Source of the DNA: Streptomyces longisporoflavus
GTDB taxonomy: Bacteria; Actinomycetota; Actinomycetes; Streptomycetales; Streptomycetaceae
Length of the DNA: 64,000 nt
Assembly (NCBI RefSeq): GCF_014649775.1
Contig: NZ_BMTR01000023.1
Span: 1 to 64,000 of the forward strand
Reading direction: 5' to 3'
Below, piece by piece: positions 1-8,154 of the stretch; within the stretch, counting starts at the first letter, position 1, and each line of letters opens with the position of its first letter. Under the pieces are notes generated by a model. It did no database searches and had not been told where the DNA came from. It was given only the letters and a program-made list of their open reading frames with translations. The translations under genes were made by a program, and so were the position numbers.

Positions 1-1
1 C

Positions 2-227
2 GTCGAGGCGGCGCGGCACGCGGTGGGCCGGATCGCGGACATCACGGCCGACAAGCACATGGAGGGCGTACGCCTCACCCGCTGGCTGCTCTCTCCCGTA
101 CCGACGTTCAAGCTGTGGCGCCGCATGAAGCTGTGGGAGCTGCGCTCCAACGAGCAGGTCATCAAGCTGGAGCAGGACCGCCTCATCTATCAGGCCCGCC
201 GCCTGAAGGCCTGTTTCGGCCGTTTCC
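2..227 (+). pseudogene. DUF2637/SpdB2-like mobile-element protein, C-terminally truncated fragment
   Basis: The reading frame enters from the left edge and gives a stretch containing TFKLWRRMKLWELRS and EQVIKLEQDRLIYQAR, which I recognise as the segment after the membrane helices of DUF2637 proteins of Streptomyces integrative elements (conjugal spread proteins). Homology stops after about 70 residues, where the frame runs into the 3' end of the opposing lipoprotein gene; the usual C-terminal tail is absent. I infer a relic of an actinomycete integrative and conjugative element whose remainder lies outside the window or is lost. The start codon is outside the window. Confidence 0.7.
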
Positions 228-641
228 TCAGTACGCCCCCGACTCCCGCAGCTCGGCCTTCACCCGCTTCTCGAACTTCGGGCAGTACGCCGCCGACCCC
301 AACACCACCAACTCCTGCGCCTCGCCCTTCTCCGTTCCCCAGTCCTCACCGATCGGGTACAGATCGCCCTCGCCCAACAGCCACTCGACGGAGTGGCCAG
401 CCTTCAGCGCGGCGCACCACCCCTCCGGCATCGCCGTCAGCTCCTCACGTGAAGGGCTCTTGTCCGCCCACGACGTGATCCCTGCCGAGTTGATCGACTG
501 CACCCACTGGTCCTCCGGACGCAGCTTGTACGCGGTGCTCTTGCTGGTCTGCGGTTCGGCCTTGCTGCCGCTGTCTCCTCCGCAGGCTGTGAGCGTCAGC
601 AGCGCAGCAGCGGCGAGTGCGGCGATGGTGGTGCGGCGCAT
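228..641 (-). CDS. Small secreted lipoprotein, function unknown (DUF732-like)
   Basis: 137 residues. The N-terminus is MRRTTIAALAAAALLTLTAC, a classic lipoprotein signal with lipobox LTAC, so the mature protein should be anchored outside the membrane. The remainder (W near residue 46, SAGI, EGWCAALKAGHSVEWLL, AAYCPKFE) resembles small Streptomyces lipoproteins of the DUF732 type, with two cysteines that could pair. I chose the ATG at 641 because a G-run Shine-Dalgarno (CCTGGGGGGAACC) lies just before it and the signal peptide starts there; the longer open frame to 716 has no support. No partner gene is evident. The gene sits against integrative-element debris. Confidence 0.75.
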   Translation of the reverse strand: MRRTTIAALAAAALLTLTACGGDSGSKAEPQTSKSTAYKLRPEDQWVQSINSAGITSWADKSPSREELTAMPEGWCAALKAGHSVEWLLGEGDLYPIGEDWGTEKGEAQELVVLGSAAYCPKFEKRVKAELRESGAY

Positions 642-873
642 GGTTCCCCCCAGGCGTTGTGTGGCGTGGAGCGTAGCCGGGCCGGCGGGGGCTGCGGGCG
701 AGAATGCGGGAGGCACGCCGCGTCGGGGGATGGCGCGGCGGGGCCTCTCCCGGGCGCGATCCGGCGCGTGATCCTTAGGCGTGTTGAAGTCTCACGCCTG
801 GCGGGGCCGTTGTCTTCAGGCATGCCGGATACGCGGCCTGTTGCGGGTTGGTCGCACCGGACGTGACCATGAA

Positions 874-895
874 TGTTCACCGATGTGAGTGAACA
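874..895. promoter_or_regulatory. Inverted repeat, operator-like
   Basis: TGTTCAC and GTGAACA form perfect 7-base arms around an 8-base spacer. The dyad lies in the 423-base gap between the lipoprotein gene and the small ORF at 1065, upstream of a stretch with TTGAACATCG and CATATGCT that is AT-richer than its surroundings. GntR/XRE-type repressors of integrative elements bind such dyads, so an operator is likely, but no cognate regulator is visible. Nothing else was recognised between 642 and 1064. Confidence 0.4.
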
Positions 896-1064
896 CGGCC
901 TCGGTACACCGTATTTGAACATCGAGATTGGTAAGTGCATAGCCACCGTCCCCACGGTTTGCCATATGCTGACCGCGTTTCGCCAAGGTGCCCCTCCGGA
1001 ACTTCGCCGCATTCATGCGGTGAAGGCCCGACCCCCGGGCCAACGGGGCCACTTGGAGGAGCCG

Positions 1065-1190
1065 GTGATCGATCCAATCGAGAACTGCCCAGCCTGCCAG
1101 CGCCGCCTGTCCGTACGGCAGGCAGTGGTCGACTGGGTTCCAGTGATCGGCCTGGTCATTGCCAGCGTGGTGCAGTCTCTCTGGGGTTAA
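1065..1190 (+). CDS. 41-residue CPxC plus membrane-helix microprotein
   Basis: GTG start preceded by GGAGGA with a 4-base spacer. The product begins MIDPIENCPACQRRLSVRQA and continues into one hydrophobic stretch (VPVIGLVIASVVQSLW), so it is a CPAC metal-binding or redox knuckle followed by a single membrane span. The frame stays open upstream to 873, but only this start has a good ribosome site. A hairpin terminator follows 41 bases after the stop. I do not recognise the family; similar tiny zinc-knuckle membrane proteins occur in mobile elements. Confidence 0.45.
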   Translation: MIDPIENCPACQRRLSVRQAVVDWVPVIGLVIASVVQSLWG

Positions 1191-1230
1191 CCCCGTGGTA
1201 CGTGGTCCTGCCGCAAGGTCGATGCTCATG

Positions 1231-1267
1231 AGTGAGCCCGACCGAATCCAAGACGGCCGGGCTCACT
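1231..1267. terminator. Hairpin terminator
   Basis: AGTGAGCCCG pairs perfectly with CGGGCTCACT across a 17-base loop. It lies 41 bases after the stop of the small ORF at 1065-1190. There is no U-tract, as is usual in Streptomyces. Confidence 0.55.
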
Positions 1268-1281
1268 GACTGCCGCACCGC

Positions 1282-1321
1282 GAAGGGCCTGAGGCTGGTA
1301 GCCGCCAGCCGAGGGCCCTTC
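1282..1321. terminator. Second hairpin, terminator-like
   Basis: GAAGGGCC...GGCTGG pairs with CCAGCC...GGCCCTTC around a short loop: 17-base arms with three central mismatches. It immediately follows the hairpin at 1231-1267, giving a double terminator. Confidence 0.5.
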
Positions 1322-1422
1322 GTTGCATCGCAGGCAACCGCCCGGCAGACATGCGATCTATGGATGCGCGACAGCCCATTCAATCGTGGGCAAATTACAT
1401 CGCGAAAACCAATTAAGCAATT

Positions 1423-1463
1423 ATGAGGCCCTGTCGCTAAGGGAGTGCGCGGTGCGGCCTCAT
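1423..1463. repeat. Inverted repeat beside an AT-rich patch
   Basis: ATGAGGCC and GGCCTCAT are perfect 8-base arms 25 bases apart. The preceding 50 bases (around CAAATTACAT and AATTAAGCAATT) are strikingly AT-rich for this genome. Together they look like the edge of foreign DNA or an old element end. No gene was recognised in 1322-1519. Confidence 0.3.
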
Positions 1464-1519
1464 GCCGGGCGCGACCCGGCGCGTAGCTGTCAGTGTGGCA
1501 GTGGCGGTCGACCCGCTTC

Positions 1520-1672
1520 CTATTCGAGCGGTATCTCAACCTGATTGATCTTGCCGTGAGTCGACAGCTCCGCGTGGATGGCGCTGTCACCAGAGACGCC
1601 AGCGCGCTCAGCGGCCTTCACGAAGCCGCGGAGCTCGTCGAGGGTGGGCAGCTCGTGCGCCGCCAGAGAAGT
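1520..1672 (-). pseudogene. C-terminal fragment of an unrecognised mobile-element-type protein
   Basis: Read on the minus strand, the frame gives AHELPTLDELRGFVKAAERA and then GVSGDSAIHAELSTHGKINQ before stopping at a TAG. The composition and codon use are those of a real actinobacterial protein, yet there is no start codon and the sequence is cut at about 1672, where an opposing fragment begins. I remember similar short proteins from Streptomyces phage and plasmid regions but cannot name the family. Confidence 0.4.
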
Positions 1673-1809
1673 TCGCTGCGCAGACGCGCGCCGCGGCGAT
1701 CACGGTCCGCGAGATGATGACCTCCTGGCGCAACCGGCCGCCCGCCTCTGACGAGGCGGCACTGGCCCATGTACTCGCCTATGTACAGCACGACGTGTCG
1801 TCGGTCTGA
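1666..1809 (+). pseudogene. C-terminal fragment of an unrecognised protein
   Basis: The plus-strand frame gives EKFAAQTRAAAITVREMMTS and then WRNRPPASDEAALAHVLAYV up to a TGA. It reads as a genuine protein tail without an N-terminus and abuts the opposing fragment 1520-1672, so the two were fused by a deletion. An internal ATG at 1714 could start a 31-residue peptide, but no ribosome site supports it. Confidence 0.35.
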
Positions 1810-1892
1810 TCGCGCGATGAGTCGTCCCGGGGAGGTCTGCGCATTGCGCAGGGGTCTTCTGTGCGAATGCGCAGCGATGCTCCTATCGGCGC

Positions 1893-1953
1893 CGATGACG
1901 ATGACCGACGACGACGCGATGACCGATGACGACGGCGTCGACCGATGACCGAT
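1893..1953. repeat. GATGAC/GACCGATG short-period repeat
   Basis: About 60 bases are made of imperfect repeats of GATGAC, GACGAC and GACCGATG. The tract lies in the gap before the 3' end of the LysM-BTAD gene. No coding frame is convincing in 1810-2058. Slippage-prone low-complexity DNA is the simplest reading. Confidence 0.4.
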
Positions 1954-2058
1954 GGCTGCGGACGCTGCCGCGTCTGCCGGTCGCGGACTGCGCTGCCGAC
2001 CACCGCGCTCGTTGCGCAGTGGCGGACCCCAGGCCGACAGCTTCAGCTCCGCATGGTG

Positions 2059-5000
2059 CTACTCGTCTGATTGGAGTTGGTGCATGAGTTGTTCGGTCTC
2101 GATGTCCATCGGGAGTCCCAGTGTCCGGTTGGCCTGTTCCAGGCGTGAGATGGCCGCGTTCAGCCCGCTGCGGTTGCCGGCAGCATTTTCGATGATCATC
2201 CAGTCGCGATACAGGATTTCGGACGTTTCGTCTGCTTCGAGTCCGGTGGCGGTGGCGCGGCGGGCCAGGGTGAGGTCGTGGTGGGGGCCGGGGGACAGGC
2301 GGTAGGTGGCGACGGTGTGTGCCACGCTGACGATGCGCATCGCCATTTCCTGTTGCAGCGGCTGGCTCCAGGGCAGCGGCTGCGTACCGAAAGGGCGTCC
2401 GCGGACCTGCTCCAGGGCCGTCTCCAGCTCGGTGAGTCCGTCGGGCCCGTGGGGCAGGGCGGCTTCGACGAATTTCAGGAAATCGTGCCAGTCGCAGCAG
2501 ATTTTGGGAGAAAGCTCGTACGGATCGGACTTGACGGCGCGGCGTGGCACGTAGGAGTTGCCGTCGTTGTCCTGGCCGAGGCTGCGGCGCAGTCCGCCCA
2601 TGCGGGCGTTGAGGGTATCGATCGTCCAGGGGGTGGCCGGGTCCATGTCCGTGCACAGGCTGTCCGCGCTGCGTCCGGGCTTGAGATGCAGCAGCGCGGC
2701 CAACTGTGCCTCGCGGGTGCCGTGGCGGGAGGCGGAGACACCGGCGATGGTGACCGGCCCCAGTACCCGGATGAAGGGAACGCCCGGCTCGCCATCTGCG
2801 CCGGGGACGCGCGGCGCCGCATCAGGAGTCAGCCCGGGGGTGCCGGGCTGTGCGGGGGCGGCCTTCGGCCCGGGACGCGGGCTTGGGGCGGCGGCTTCCT
2901 CTTCGGCGTCGGGTGCGGGCCCGGGGTCTGCTGCTGGGGGCGCGGCCGGGGGGATGGGCAGGCTGATGGCGGCGGGGGAGGGCGAGGCGGTCAGCAGGGC
3001 CGGGAAGACGCCCAGTTCCTCGCCGCTTGCCGCAGCGCTCGCGCCCTCCTCCCGGCCGGCGGCGGGCGCCGCTGCCGGGGCACCGGAGGCGGAAGCGGGG
3101 ATGCGGACGGCCTGGGGTGCCTCGTCCGGTTCCGGCTGTCGGGAGGCGGCCGTGGTGCGGGCCGCGTGGGCGGTCTGGGATTCGGAGGGCACGTGCTGCC
3201 AGGCGCCCTCGGCCGGGTGGGCGTCCTGTCCGGAGACGGCCAGCGCGGCGGTGATCTCCTCCACACTTTCGCGTTCCAGGCGCTGCAGGATGATGTCGGT
3301 CCCCAGGATGTCGAGGCGCTGGGGCCGGCTGCTGCCGGCGTCGAGCACCTCGTGCTGCTCGAACAGCAACTCCGCGGAGGAGGCCGGGGCGATCAGCGCA
3401 ACCTGCATCACGTCGGTGGCCTTGTCGAAGGTCTCGGCGATCTGCCAGGCGCTGTCCGCGGTGAGCTCGGCCGCACACAGGATGAGGTAGGGGGGCCGGG
3501 CCTCTTCCCGTTCCTGGTGGGCTTCCAGGAGCCGCTCGGCGAAGTCGCGGGCGGCGTGGCTGCTTTCGCGCATGTAGGCGAGCGCCGAGGTCGGCAGGAG
3601 ATGGTTCAGGCCTTCGCCGAAGCCGACCACGACGACTTCGGTCTGGGTGGCCCACGGGCTCATGCCGGCTTCCAGGGCCAGGGAGGTGAGGACCTCCTCG
3701 ACCTGGTGCCGCTCGCCGTTCAGCAGCAGGACGCCGGCCTGCGGCAGGTTCAGCAGCACCAGGCGCCCCGACGCGTCCGCACCGATCGTGACCATCTCCG
3801 GATAGGGGGCGTCGACCTGCGCCGCATCCTGCTCGTCGAGGAGTTCGGCGGTCTCCTCGCACACCCACCAGCCCCCGGCCGCGGTGGTGAACGGGGGTAC
3901 GGGGTTTGCGTGCAGGTCCTCGGGCAGGACCTGTACCCCGTGGTCGGTGAGGCGCGCGCCGCGCAGCTCGGGCAGCGGTTCTCCCGCGCGGGTGGTGTGT
4001 GCGGCCAGGGTGCGCAGGGCCCGGTCCAGCCGCAACGGGCCGTCGGGCTCGGCTGCCTGCGCCATCCGTGCCTCGGTCGGGGAGGTTTCCTCGGGCATGG
4101 CGATGAGTTCGCCGGGCTTGGCGCGGCGGCGCTGCAGGATGCGGCGCACCGACAGGGCCAGGGTGACCGCGGCCGCCAGCGAGGCCAGGACGCCGATGGT
4201 GCGGGTGTTCAGCAGGCTCGAGGATTCCCCGGCGCCGGGGTCTGGGGCAGGGGCAGGGGTGGACGGCGCAGGGCTGGCGGGTGTGCTGGGAGTGGCCGCA
4301 GAGGTATCGCGGTCGGAGGGCGGGGCCGTCGGGTGCCGGTCCGTGCGGTCCGGTGCGGGCGGAGGCGTCGGCTTGGGGGAAGGCGTGGGCTTGGCCGATT
4401 GGGCGGGCTTGTCCGCGCCGCCCACCGGGCCGCCGCGGTCCTTCCTCCCGTCCCGGCCGTTGCCGGTGCCCTGGCCCTGGCCGGTGTCCTGGCGGGGCGG
4501 CGTGTCCTTCTCCTTGTCGCCGGGTGCGTCACCCGGCCGTTCGGGCTGCTCGTTGCGTTCCCCGTGTGGCGCCTTGGGTGCATAGGCGGCCGGGATGGTG
4601 ATCTGCTGGCCGGGGTAGATCAGGTCGGGATCGCTAAGGCGCGGTGTCCGGCCGGGCTGGTCGGTGTCCTTGCTGGCTGCATACAGTTGTGGCCAGCGTG
4701 CGGCGTCGCCGGTCTCGTCCTCGGCGATGCTGGAGAGCGATTCCCCGGCCTTGACTGTGTGCGTCCGCTGCCGCTCGTCAACGTCCGGCTTTTTGTGCTC
4801 GGCGGTGGTGCTGCTCGGTTGTTCGTCGGCGGCCAGTTGGACCTGCGGCGCAGACACCTCGGGCACCTCGGCCGGCGTGGGCGGGGGAGGGGTGCGGGCG
4901 TCGGCGGGCAGTTGCACCGCCAAGCCGGCGGGCAGCAGCGTCGTGTCGGGCAGAGTGGGATTCAGGGTGCGGATCTCGTGGGCGCGGGAACCGGAGCCGA

Positions 5001-5559
5001 GATACTCAACGGCCAGGTCCCAGACGGTTTCGCCGGTCTCGCCCACCACATGCACCGGCCCCTCGGCGGCCGCCGGAGCCGCGGGTGCCGAACGGCCGGC
5101 GTCGCCGGTGGGCGCGGCGGGCTGTAGGGGTGCGGTGGCAGCGGTCGCCGGGGCGGGGGCAGCCATCGCACTGCCGGCGGGCAGTATCAGCAGTCCGCCC
5201 AGGAGGAATCCGGCCAGCCGCTGCGGCGCGCCCAGCACTGGGCGCCGGTGCGCCCGTCGGCGGCGCCGTGCCGGACGGCGGTACAGCAAGTGCGCGAGTT
5301 CGGCGGCAACTCCCAGGGCGAACCACGCCCACAGCGCCCACGCCACCAGGGTCAGCACCGTCATCAGCACGTGCCCGTCGTCGGGCGACATCAGCGCATC
5401 ACCGATGTCTCCGCCGCTGGGGACACCGCCGGGCAGGGTCCCCGCGGCGGCCAGGGTCCAGGGCACCCCTGCCAGCAGCAGTGCGAGAGCGGCGAGGCTG
5501 CCCGCCGCGCGCAGCAGGCGCAGGGCGAGAGCCGGGTGGCCGGGGGAGGGCTGGGGCAT
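2059..5559 (-). CDS. Membrane LysM protein with C-terminal BTAD regulatory domain
   Basis: 1166 residues. Hydrophobic helices lie near residues 13-40, 62-90 and 113-133. Two LysM-like modules follow (about 168-215, with GETVWDLAVEYLGSG, and about 263-325, with GESLSSIAEDETGD and YPGQQITIP), then a long Pro/Thr-rich linker, another helix near 455-475 and a cytoplasmic part. The last 240 residues (LGPVTIAGVSA..., winged-helix-like then helical) match the bacterial transcriptional activator domain of SARP-type proteins. LysM binds peptidoglycan outside, so the layout couples wall contact to an inside regulatory domain. It is the last gene of the Tad operon, 2 bases after the pseudopilin gene. 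Its target is unknown. Confidence 0.75.
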   Translation of the reverse strand: MPQPSPGHPALALRLLRAAGSLAALALLLAGVPWTLAAAGTLPGGVPSGGDIGDALMSPDDGHVLMTVLTLVAWALWAWFALGVAAELAHLLYRRPARRRRRAHRRPVLGAPQRLAGFLLGGLLILPAGSAMAAPAPATAATAPLQPAAPTGDAGRSAPAAPAAAEGPVHVVGETGETVWDLAVEYLGSGSRAHEIRTLNPTLPDTTLLPAGLAVQLPADARTPPPPTPAEVPEVSAPQVQLAADEQPSSTTAEHKKPDVDERQRTHTVKAGESLSSIAEDETGDAARWPQLYAASKDTDQPGRTPRLSDPDLIYPGQQITIPAAYAPKAPHGERNEQPERPGDAPGDKEKDTPPRQDTGQGQGTGNGRDGRKDRGGPVGGADKPAQSAKPTPSPKPTPPPAPDRTDRHPTAPPSDRDTSAATPSTPASPAPSTPAPAPDPGAGESSSLLNTRTIGVLASLAAAVTLALSVRRILQRRRAKPGELIAMPEETSPTEARMAQAAEPDGPLRLDRALRTLAAHTTRAGEPLPELRGARLTDHGVQVLPEDLHANPVPPFTTAAGGWWVCEETAELLDEQDAAQVDAPYPEMVTIGADASGRLVLLNLPQAGVLLLNGERHQVEEVLTSLALEAGMSPWATQTEVVVVGFGEGLNHLLPTSALAYMRESSHAARDFAERLLEAHQEREEARPPYLILCAAELTADSAWQIAETFDKATDVMQVALIAPASSAELLFEQHEVLDAGSSRPQRLDILGTDIILQRLERESVEEITAALAVSGQDAHPAEGAWQHVPSESQTAHAARTTAASRQPEPDEAPQAVRIPASASGAPAAAPAAGREEGASAAASGEELGVFPALLTASPSPAAISLPIPPAAPPAADPGPAPDAEEEAAAPSPRPGPKAAPAQPGTPGLTPDAAPRVPGADGEPGVPFIRVLGPVTIAGVSASRHGTREAQLAALLHLKPGRSADSLCTDMDPATPWTIDTLNARMGGLRRSLGQDNDGNSYVPRRAVKSDPYELSPKICCDWHDFLKFVEAALPHGPDGLTELETALEQVRGRPFGTQPLPWSQPLQQEMAMRIVSVAHTVATYRLSPGPHHDLTLARRATATGLEADETSEILYRDWMIIENAAGNRSGLNAAISRLEQANRTLGLPMDIETEQLMHQLQSDE

Positions 5560-5561
5560 TC

Positions 5562-6017
5562 TCAGGCTCCGGGGTCGGTGCGTTCGAGCGTGACATCGGC
5601 GTGCGCGGTGACCTGCATGCTGGAGTAGCCGAATCCGCCCAGCAGCAGCGTCTGGTAGGTGTCCTGGACGGTGATGGTGATGCTCTGCCCGTCCTCGGCG
5701 ATGGTCACGGTGCCCTGTACTCCGGCATCGGCCAGGAAGGCCTGCGCGGTGGCGGCGGCCTTTTGCGGGTCGGCGCGGGTGCCCTCGCCGGTGATCGCAT
5801 CGGGGCCGTTGATCTCCTGGCCCGCGCTGCGCGCTGCTTCGGCGGCGATGTCTTCGGCGTCGGCGGAGGCCATCAGGAGCCGGCCGCCGTCCACGAGCAG
5901 CGCCAGCAGGCCGATCATGACGAGGGCGAAGCCGAGGAAATACAGCGTCACCGAACCCCGCTCGCTCTCCCGACGGCCGCGACGCCGTGCCCTGATGTGC
6001 TGCTCCTTGATACTCAC
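5562..6017 (-). CDS. TadG/TadE-like pseudopilin
   Basis: 151 residues: a basic N-terminus, then ERGSVTLYFLGFALVMIGLL, a single hydrophobic segment typical of TadE/TadG proteins, and a soluble domain rich in short-chain residues. The position after the conserved Gly carries Tyr where class III prepilins have Glu+5 (G-SVTLY), so processing by prepilin peptidase is uncertain. The ATG overlaps the upstream gene's stop by 4 bases (ATGA), implying translational coupling. Probably a minor pilin or pilus-base protein. Confidence 0.75.
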   Translation of the reverse strand: MSIKEQHIRARRRGRRESERGSVTLYFLGFALVMIGLLALLVDGGRLLMASADAEDIAAEAARSAGQEINGPDAITGEGTRADPQKAAATAQAFLADAGVQGTVTIAEDGQSITITVQDTYQTLLLGGFGYSSMQVTAHADVTLERTDPGA

Positions 6018-6553
6018 TGAGCTTTCCCCTCGCTGGCGGCCCGGGCGACGTACCGGTCTACTGCGCTGTGCCGCGTCGCGGTGAGCGTCTTGGACCCGGG
6101 AAGCCCCGGAACTGCCAGCTCGGCCAGGGGGATGGTGCAGTCCACCCGCACGGTGACGGTGCCCGGCTGGCCGGGCTGGGAGGGAAAACCGCTGGTGTCG
6201 ACGACGATGTCCGAGCTCGCGCAGGTGCGCTGCGCCTGCCCCAAAGACTGCAGCGCCGCTTGTCGGCCGCGGGCCCGGGCCGTGTCGGGGTCATCCGATG
6301 CGCTGGCCGCGCGGGCGGCGGCCGCCGCCGCGTTCGCGGCAGTGCTGTCGCCCAGACCGGCCAGCCCGAACGCGGCCAGGATGCCCAGGATCGGCACCAG
6401 CACTGTCAGGCACAGCAGCGCCTCCAGGGTGTAGGACCCCCGCTCCCCGCCACCGCGCGCACACACTGCTCGCGCCAGTGCGGCGCGCAGGCCGTTGGCC
6501 GGCGCGGCAACGGCGGCCCCTCCAACCAGCCTCGGAATCTGATGCGCGCTCAC
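6014..6553 (-). CDS. TadE-family pseudopilin
   Basis: 179 residues. After about 40 residues comes RGSYTLEALLCLTVLVPILG: a glycine, then Glu at +5 (G/SYTLE) and a hydrophobic helix, the class III prepilin peptidase site. The rest has a cysteine pair and a beta-rich tail. The GTG start overlaps the stop of the preceding gene as GTGA, and its own stop overlaps the next ATG. I reject the longer open frame to 6943 because it crosses the upstream pilin gene. Role inferred: minor pilin of a Tad apparatus. Confidence 0.75.
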   Translation of the reverse strand: MSAHQIPRLVGGAAVAAPANGLRAALARAVCARGGGERGSYTLEALLCLTVLVPILGILAAFGLAGLGDSTAANAAAAAARAASASDDPDTARARGRQAALQSLGQAQRTCASSDIVVDTSGFPSQPGQPGTVTVRVDCTIPLAELAVPGLPGSKTLTATRHSAVDRYVARAASEGKAQ

Positions 6554-6963
6554 CCGTTCTTCTCCACGGCGTCCTCGGCGCTGCGCTCGATCCGCAGGTC
6601 CCACGGCAGGAAGTTCATGACGCGCCCCGTCACCGTCACCCGCACCCGCTCGCCCGTCGAACCCGCGGTACTGACCCCGGCCTGCTGGACCACACCGACC
6701 TGGCTCAGCCAGGACTGCGCACGCTGCGCCCCCTGCCCGGGGTTCGACTGGAACTCGGCGCCGGTCTGCGCGCCCTTGCGGGCCGCGGTGTGGGCGGCGG
6801 TACTGGCCAGGAAGAACACCCCCAACTGCAGGACGAGGCAGGAGATGAACAACAGGACGGGCGCGATGATCAAAAACTCCAGGGTGGCGATGCCGTTGTC
6901 CCCGCGGGGTCCGCGCCCGGCGGCCAGGCGGCGCTGCCACCACTGGCGGATCCGCTGTCTCAT
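6550..6963 (-). CDS. TadE-like pseudopilin
   Basis: 137 residues. The segment DNGIATLEFLIIAPVLLFIS holds a glycine followed by Glu+5 and a hydrophobic helix, the signature of TadE/TadF pseudopilins processed by the Tad prepilin peptidase. The C-terminal 80 residues form a small soluble domain. Its start overlaps the stop of the Flp-like gene by 4 bases and its stop overlaps the next GTG. One of three paralogous pseudopilins in this operon. Confidence 0.8.
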   Translation of the reverse strand: MRQRIRQWWQRRLAAGRGPRGDNGIATLEFLIIAPVLLFISCLVLQLGVFFLASTAAHTAARKGAQTGAEFQSNPGQGAQRAQSWLSQVGVVQQAGVSTAGSTGERVRVTVTGRVMNFLPWDLRIERSAEDAVEKNG

Positions 6964-7181
6964 GCGCCGACAGCGGCCTTGAAACGGTCGATCAGCGTGG
7001 TCGACGTGGATTTGAACACCGTGCCGAACGCCACGGCCACCCCGAGCACGACGGCCCCCAGGATCAGCTTCTCCAGGGTCTCCATCCCGGCATCCCGGCG
7101 CGCACCGGACATCTTCTCCACCCGGGTCAGCCAGACAGTGTGCAGCCGTATCGCCGCGTGGTCGAGCTTGGTTAACCGCAT
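6960..7181 (-). CDS. Flp-like major pilin
   Basis: 73 residues from the ATG at 7181, which has GAGGGGAACGAAG before it; an upstream ATG at 7205 lacks such a site. The sequence AGMETLEKLILGAVVLGVAV carries a prepilin-type site (Gly-1, Glu+5) and a single hydrophobic helix, followed by a short tail: the architecture of Flp/TadA-system pilins. It is encoded directly after the TadC membrane protein, as in Tad loci. It may be the major subunit of the fibre. No prepilin peptidase gene was seen in the window. Confidence 0.75.
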   Translation of the reverse strand: MRLTKLDHAAIRLHTVWLTRVEKMSGARRDAGMETLEKLILGAVVLGVAVAFGTVFKSTSTTLIDRFKAAVGA

Positions 7182-7233
7182 GATCTTCGTTCCCCTCGTT
7201 TCCACCGCGTCTGCGTAGCGCGGGTGTTGGCTG

Positions 7234-8154
7234 TCAGATGTTGGTCAGGGCGCTGAACGCCGGATACGCGAACATGATCAGCACGACGGTGAACAGCACC
7301 GTGCCGGGCACCACCAGGCGCTCCGAGGCTGAGTTGGCCTCGGCCTCGCGGTCGGTCAGCAGCCGCTGGCGCAGCAGCAGCGCCTGGGTCGCCAGGGTCT
7401 TCTGGATGGAGGCGCCCGCACCGGCCAGACTGAAGCTCTCGGCGGGGGCGGCCAGTTCGGGAATGTCCAGCTGCTCGCCGAGCTGCTTGAGGGCTGCCCA
7501 CTGCGGGATCCCGGCGAGTTCGGCGCGTTTGAGGGCGGCGCTGATCCGGGTCAGGATCCAGTGATCGCCGACCTCCGCGGTGCGCTGCACCGCCGCCTCC
7601 GGCCCCACGTTCGCACCGCGCTCCAGCTGGGCGCGCTCCAGGAAGGAGGCAATGGCGTAGCGGACCTCCAGACGGGCGGCCTTCGCCTTGCGGCGCACCG
7701 TGGCATCCGCGTCGAACCAGATGTAGGCCGCGAAGACCAGCGAGGCCAGCAGCGGCGGTGCCCACGACAGGCCGAAGCCCGCCAGGGTCAACAACAGCCC
7801 GGCCACTTGCACCATCACCAGCGCCAGCAGCGACCCGAGGACCTTGGTCCCGACGTGGTAGGCCGCCGACCTTCCCAGCAGTTCCAGGTCGGCGCTCGGC
7901 ACGCTCAGCCGGTGCCCGTGGGTGGCCAGGATCTGCTCCCCGGCCCGCTCCCGCAGCGATCCCTCCTGTCCGCGACGTCGCGCGCCGGCCGGTGCGGCGG
8001 CGGGCGGGGCTGCGCGGCCCGGTCGCGGGGTGGTGTTCTCCAGCCGGTCCAGGACCGCGTCCATGTCCGGCCGGGACGGCAGCAGTTCGCGTACCAGCAG
8101 GAACAGACCCCCGCCGACGACGGCGCCGCAGGCGAGTGCTCCGGGAGAGATCAC
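7234..8154 (-). CDS. tadC: TadC-like inner-membrane platform protein
   Basis: 306 residues with a type II secretion F (T2SSF) layout: an N-terminal helix, a charged stretch, paired helices near the middle (LGSLLALVMVQVAGLLLTLA...), a cytoplasmic four-helix segment (FLERAQLERGANVGPE...) and a C-terminal helix VVPGTVLFTVVLIMFAYPAF. With TadB it should form the membrane platform on which the TadA ATPase acts. The GTG start overlaps the tadB stop as GTGA; the 626-codon open frame continuing upstream is only a shadow of tadB. Confidence 0.8.
   Translation of the reverse strand: MISPGALACGAVVGGGLFLLVRELLPSRPDMDAVLDRLENTTPRPGRAAPPAAAPAGARRRGQEGSLRERAGEQILATHGHRLSVPSADLELLGRSAAYHVGTKVLGSLLALVMVQVAGLLLTLAGFGLSWAPPLLASLVFAAYIWFDADATVRRKAKAARLEVRYAIASFLERAQLERGANVGPEAAVQRTAEVGDHWILTRISAALKRAELAGIPQWAALKQLGEQLDIPELAAPAESFSLAGAGASIQKTLATQALLLRQRLLTDREAEANSASERLVVPGTVLFTVVLIMFAYPAFSALTNI

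Noticed and set aside
2278-5127. 949-codon plus-strand open frame
   Set aside because: It lies antisense to the LysM-BTAD gene in high-GC DNA; composition is Gly/Arg-rich with no domain, a shadow frame.
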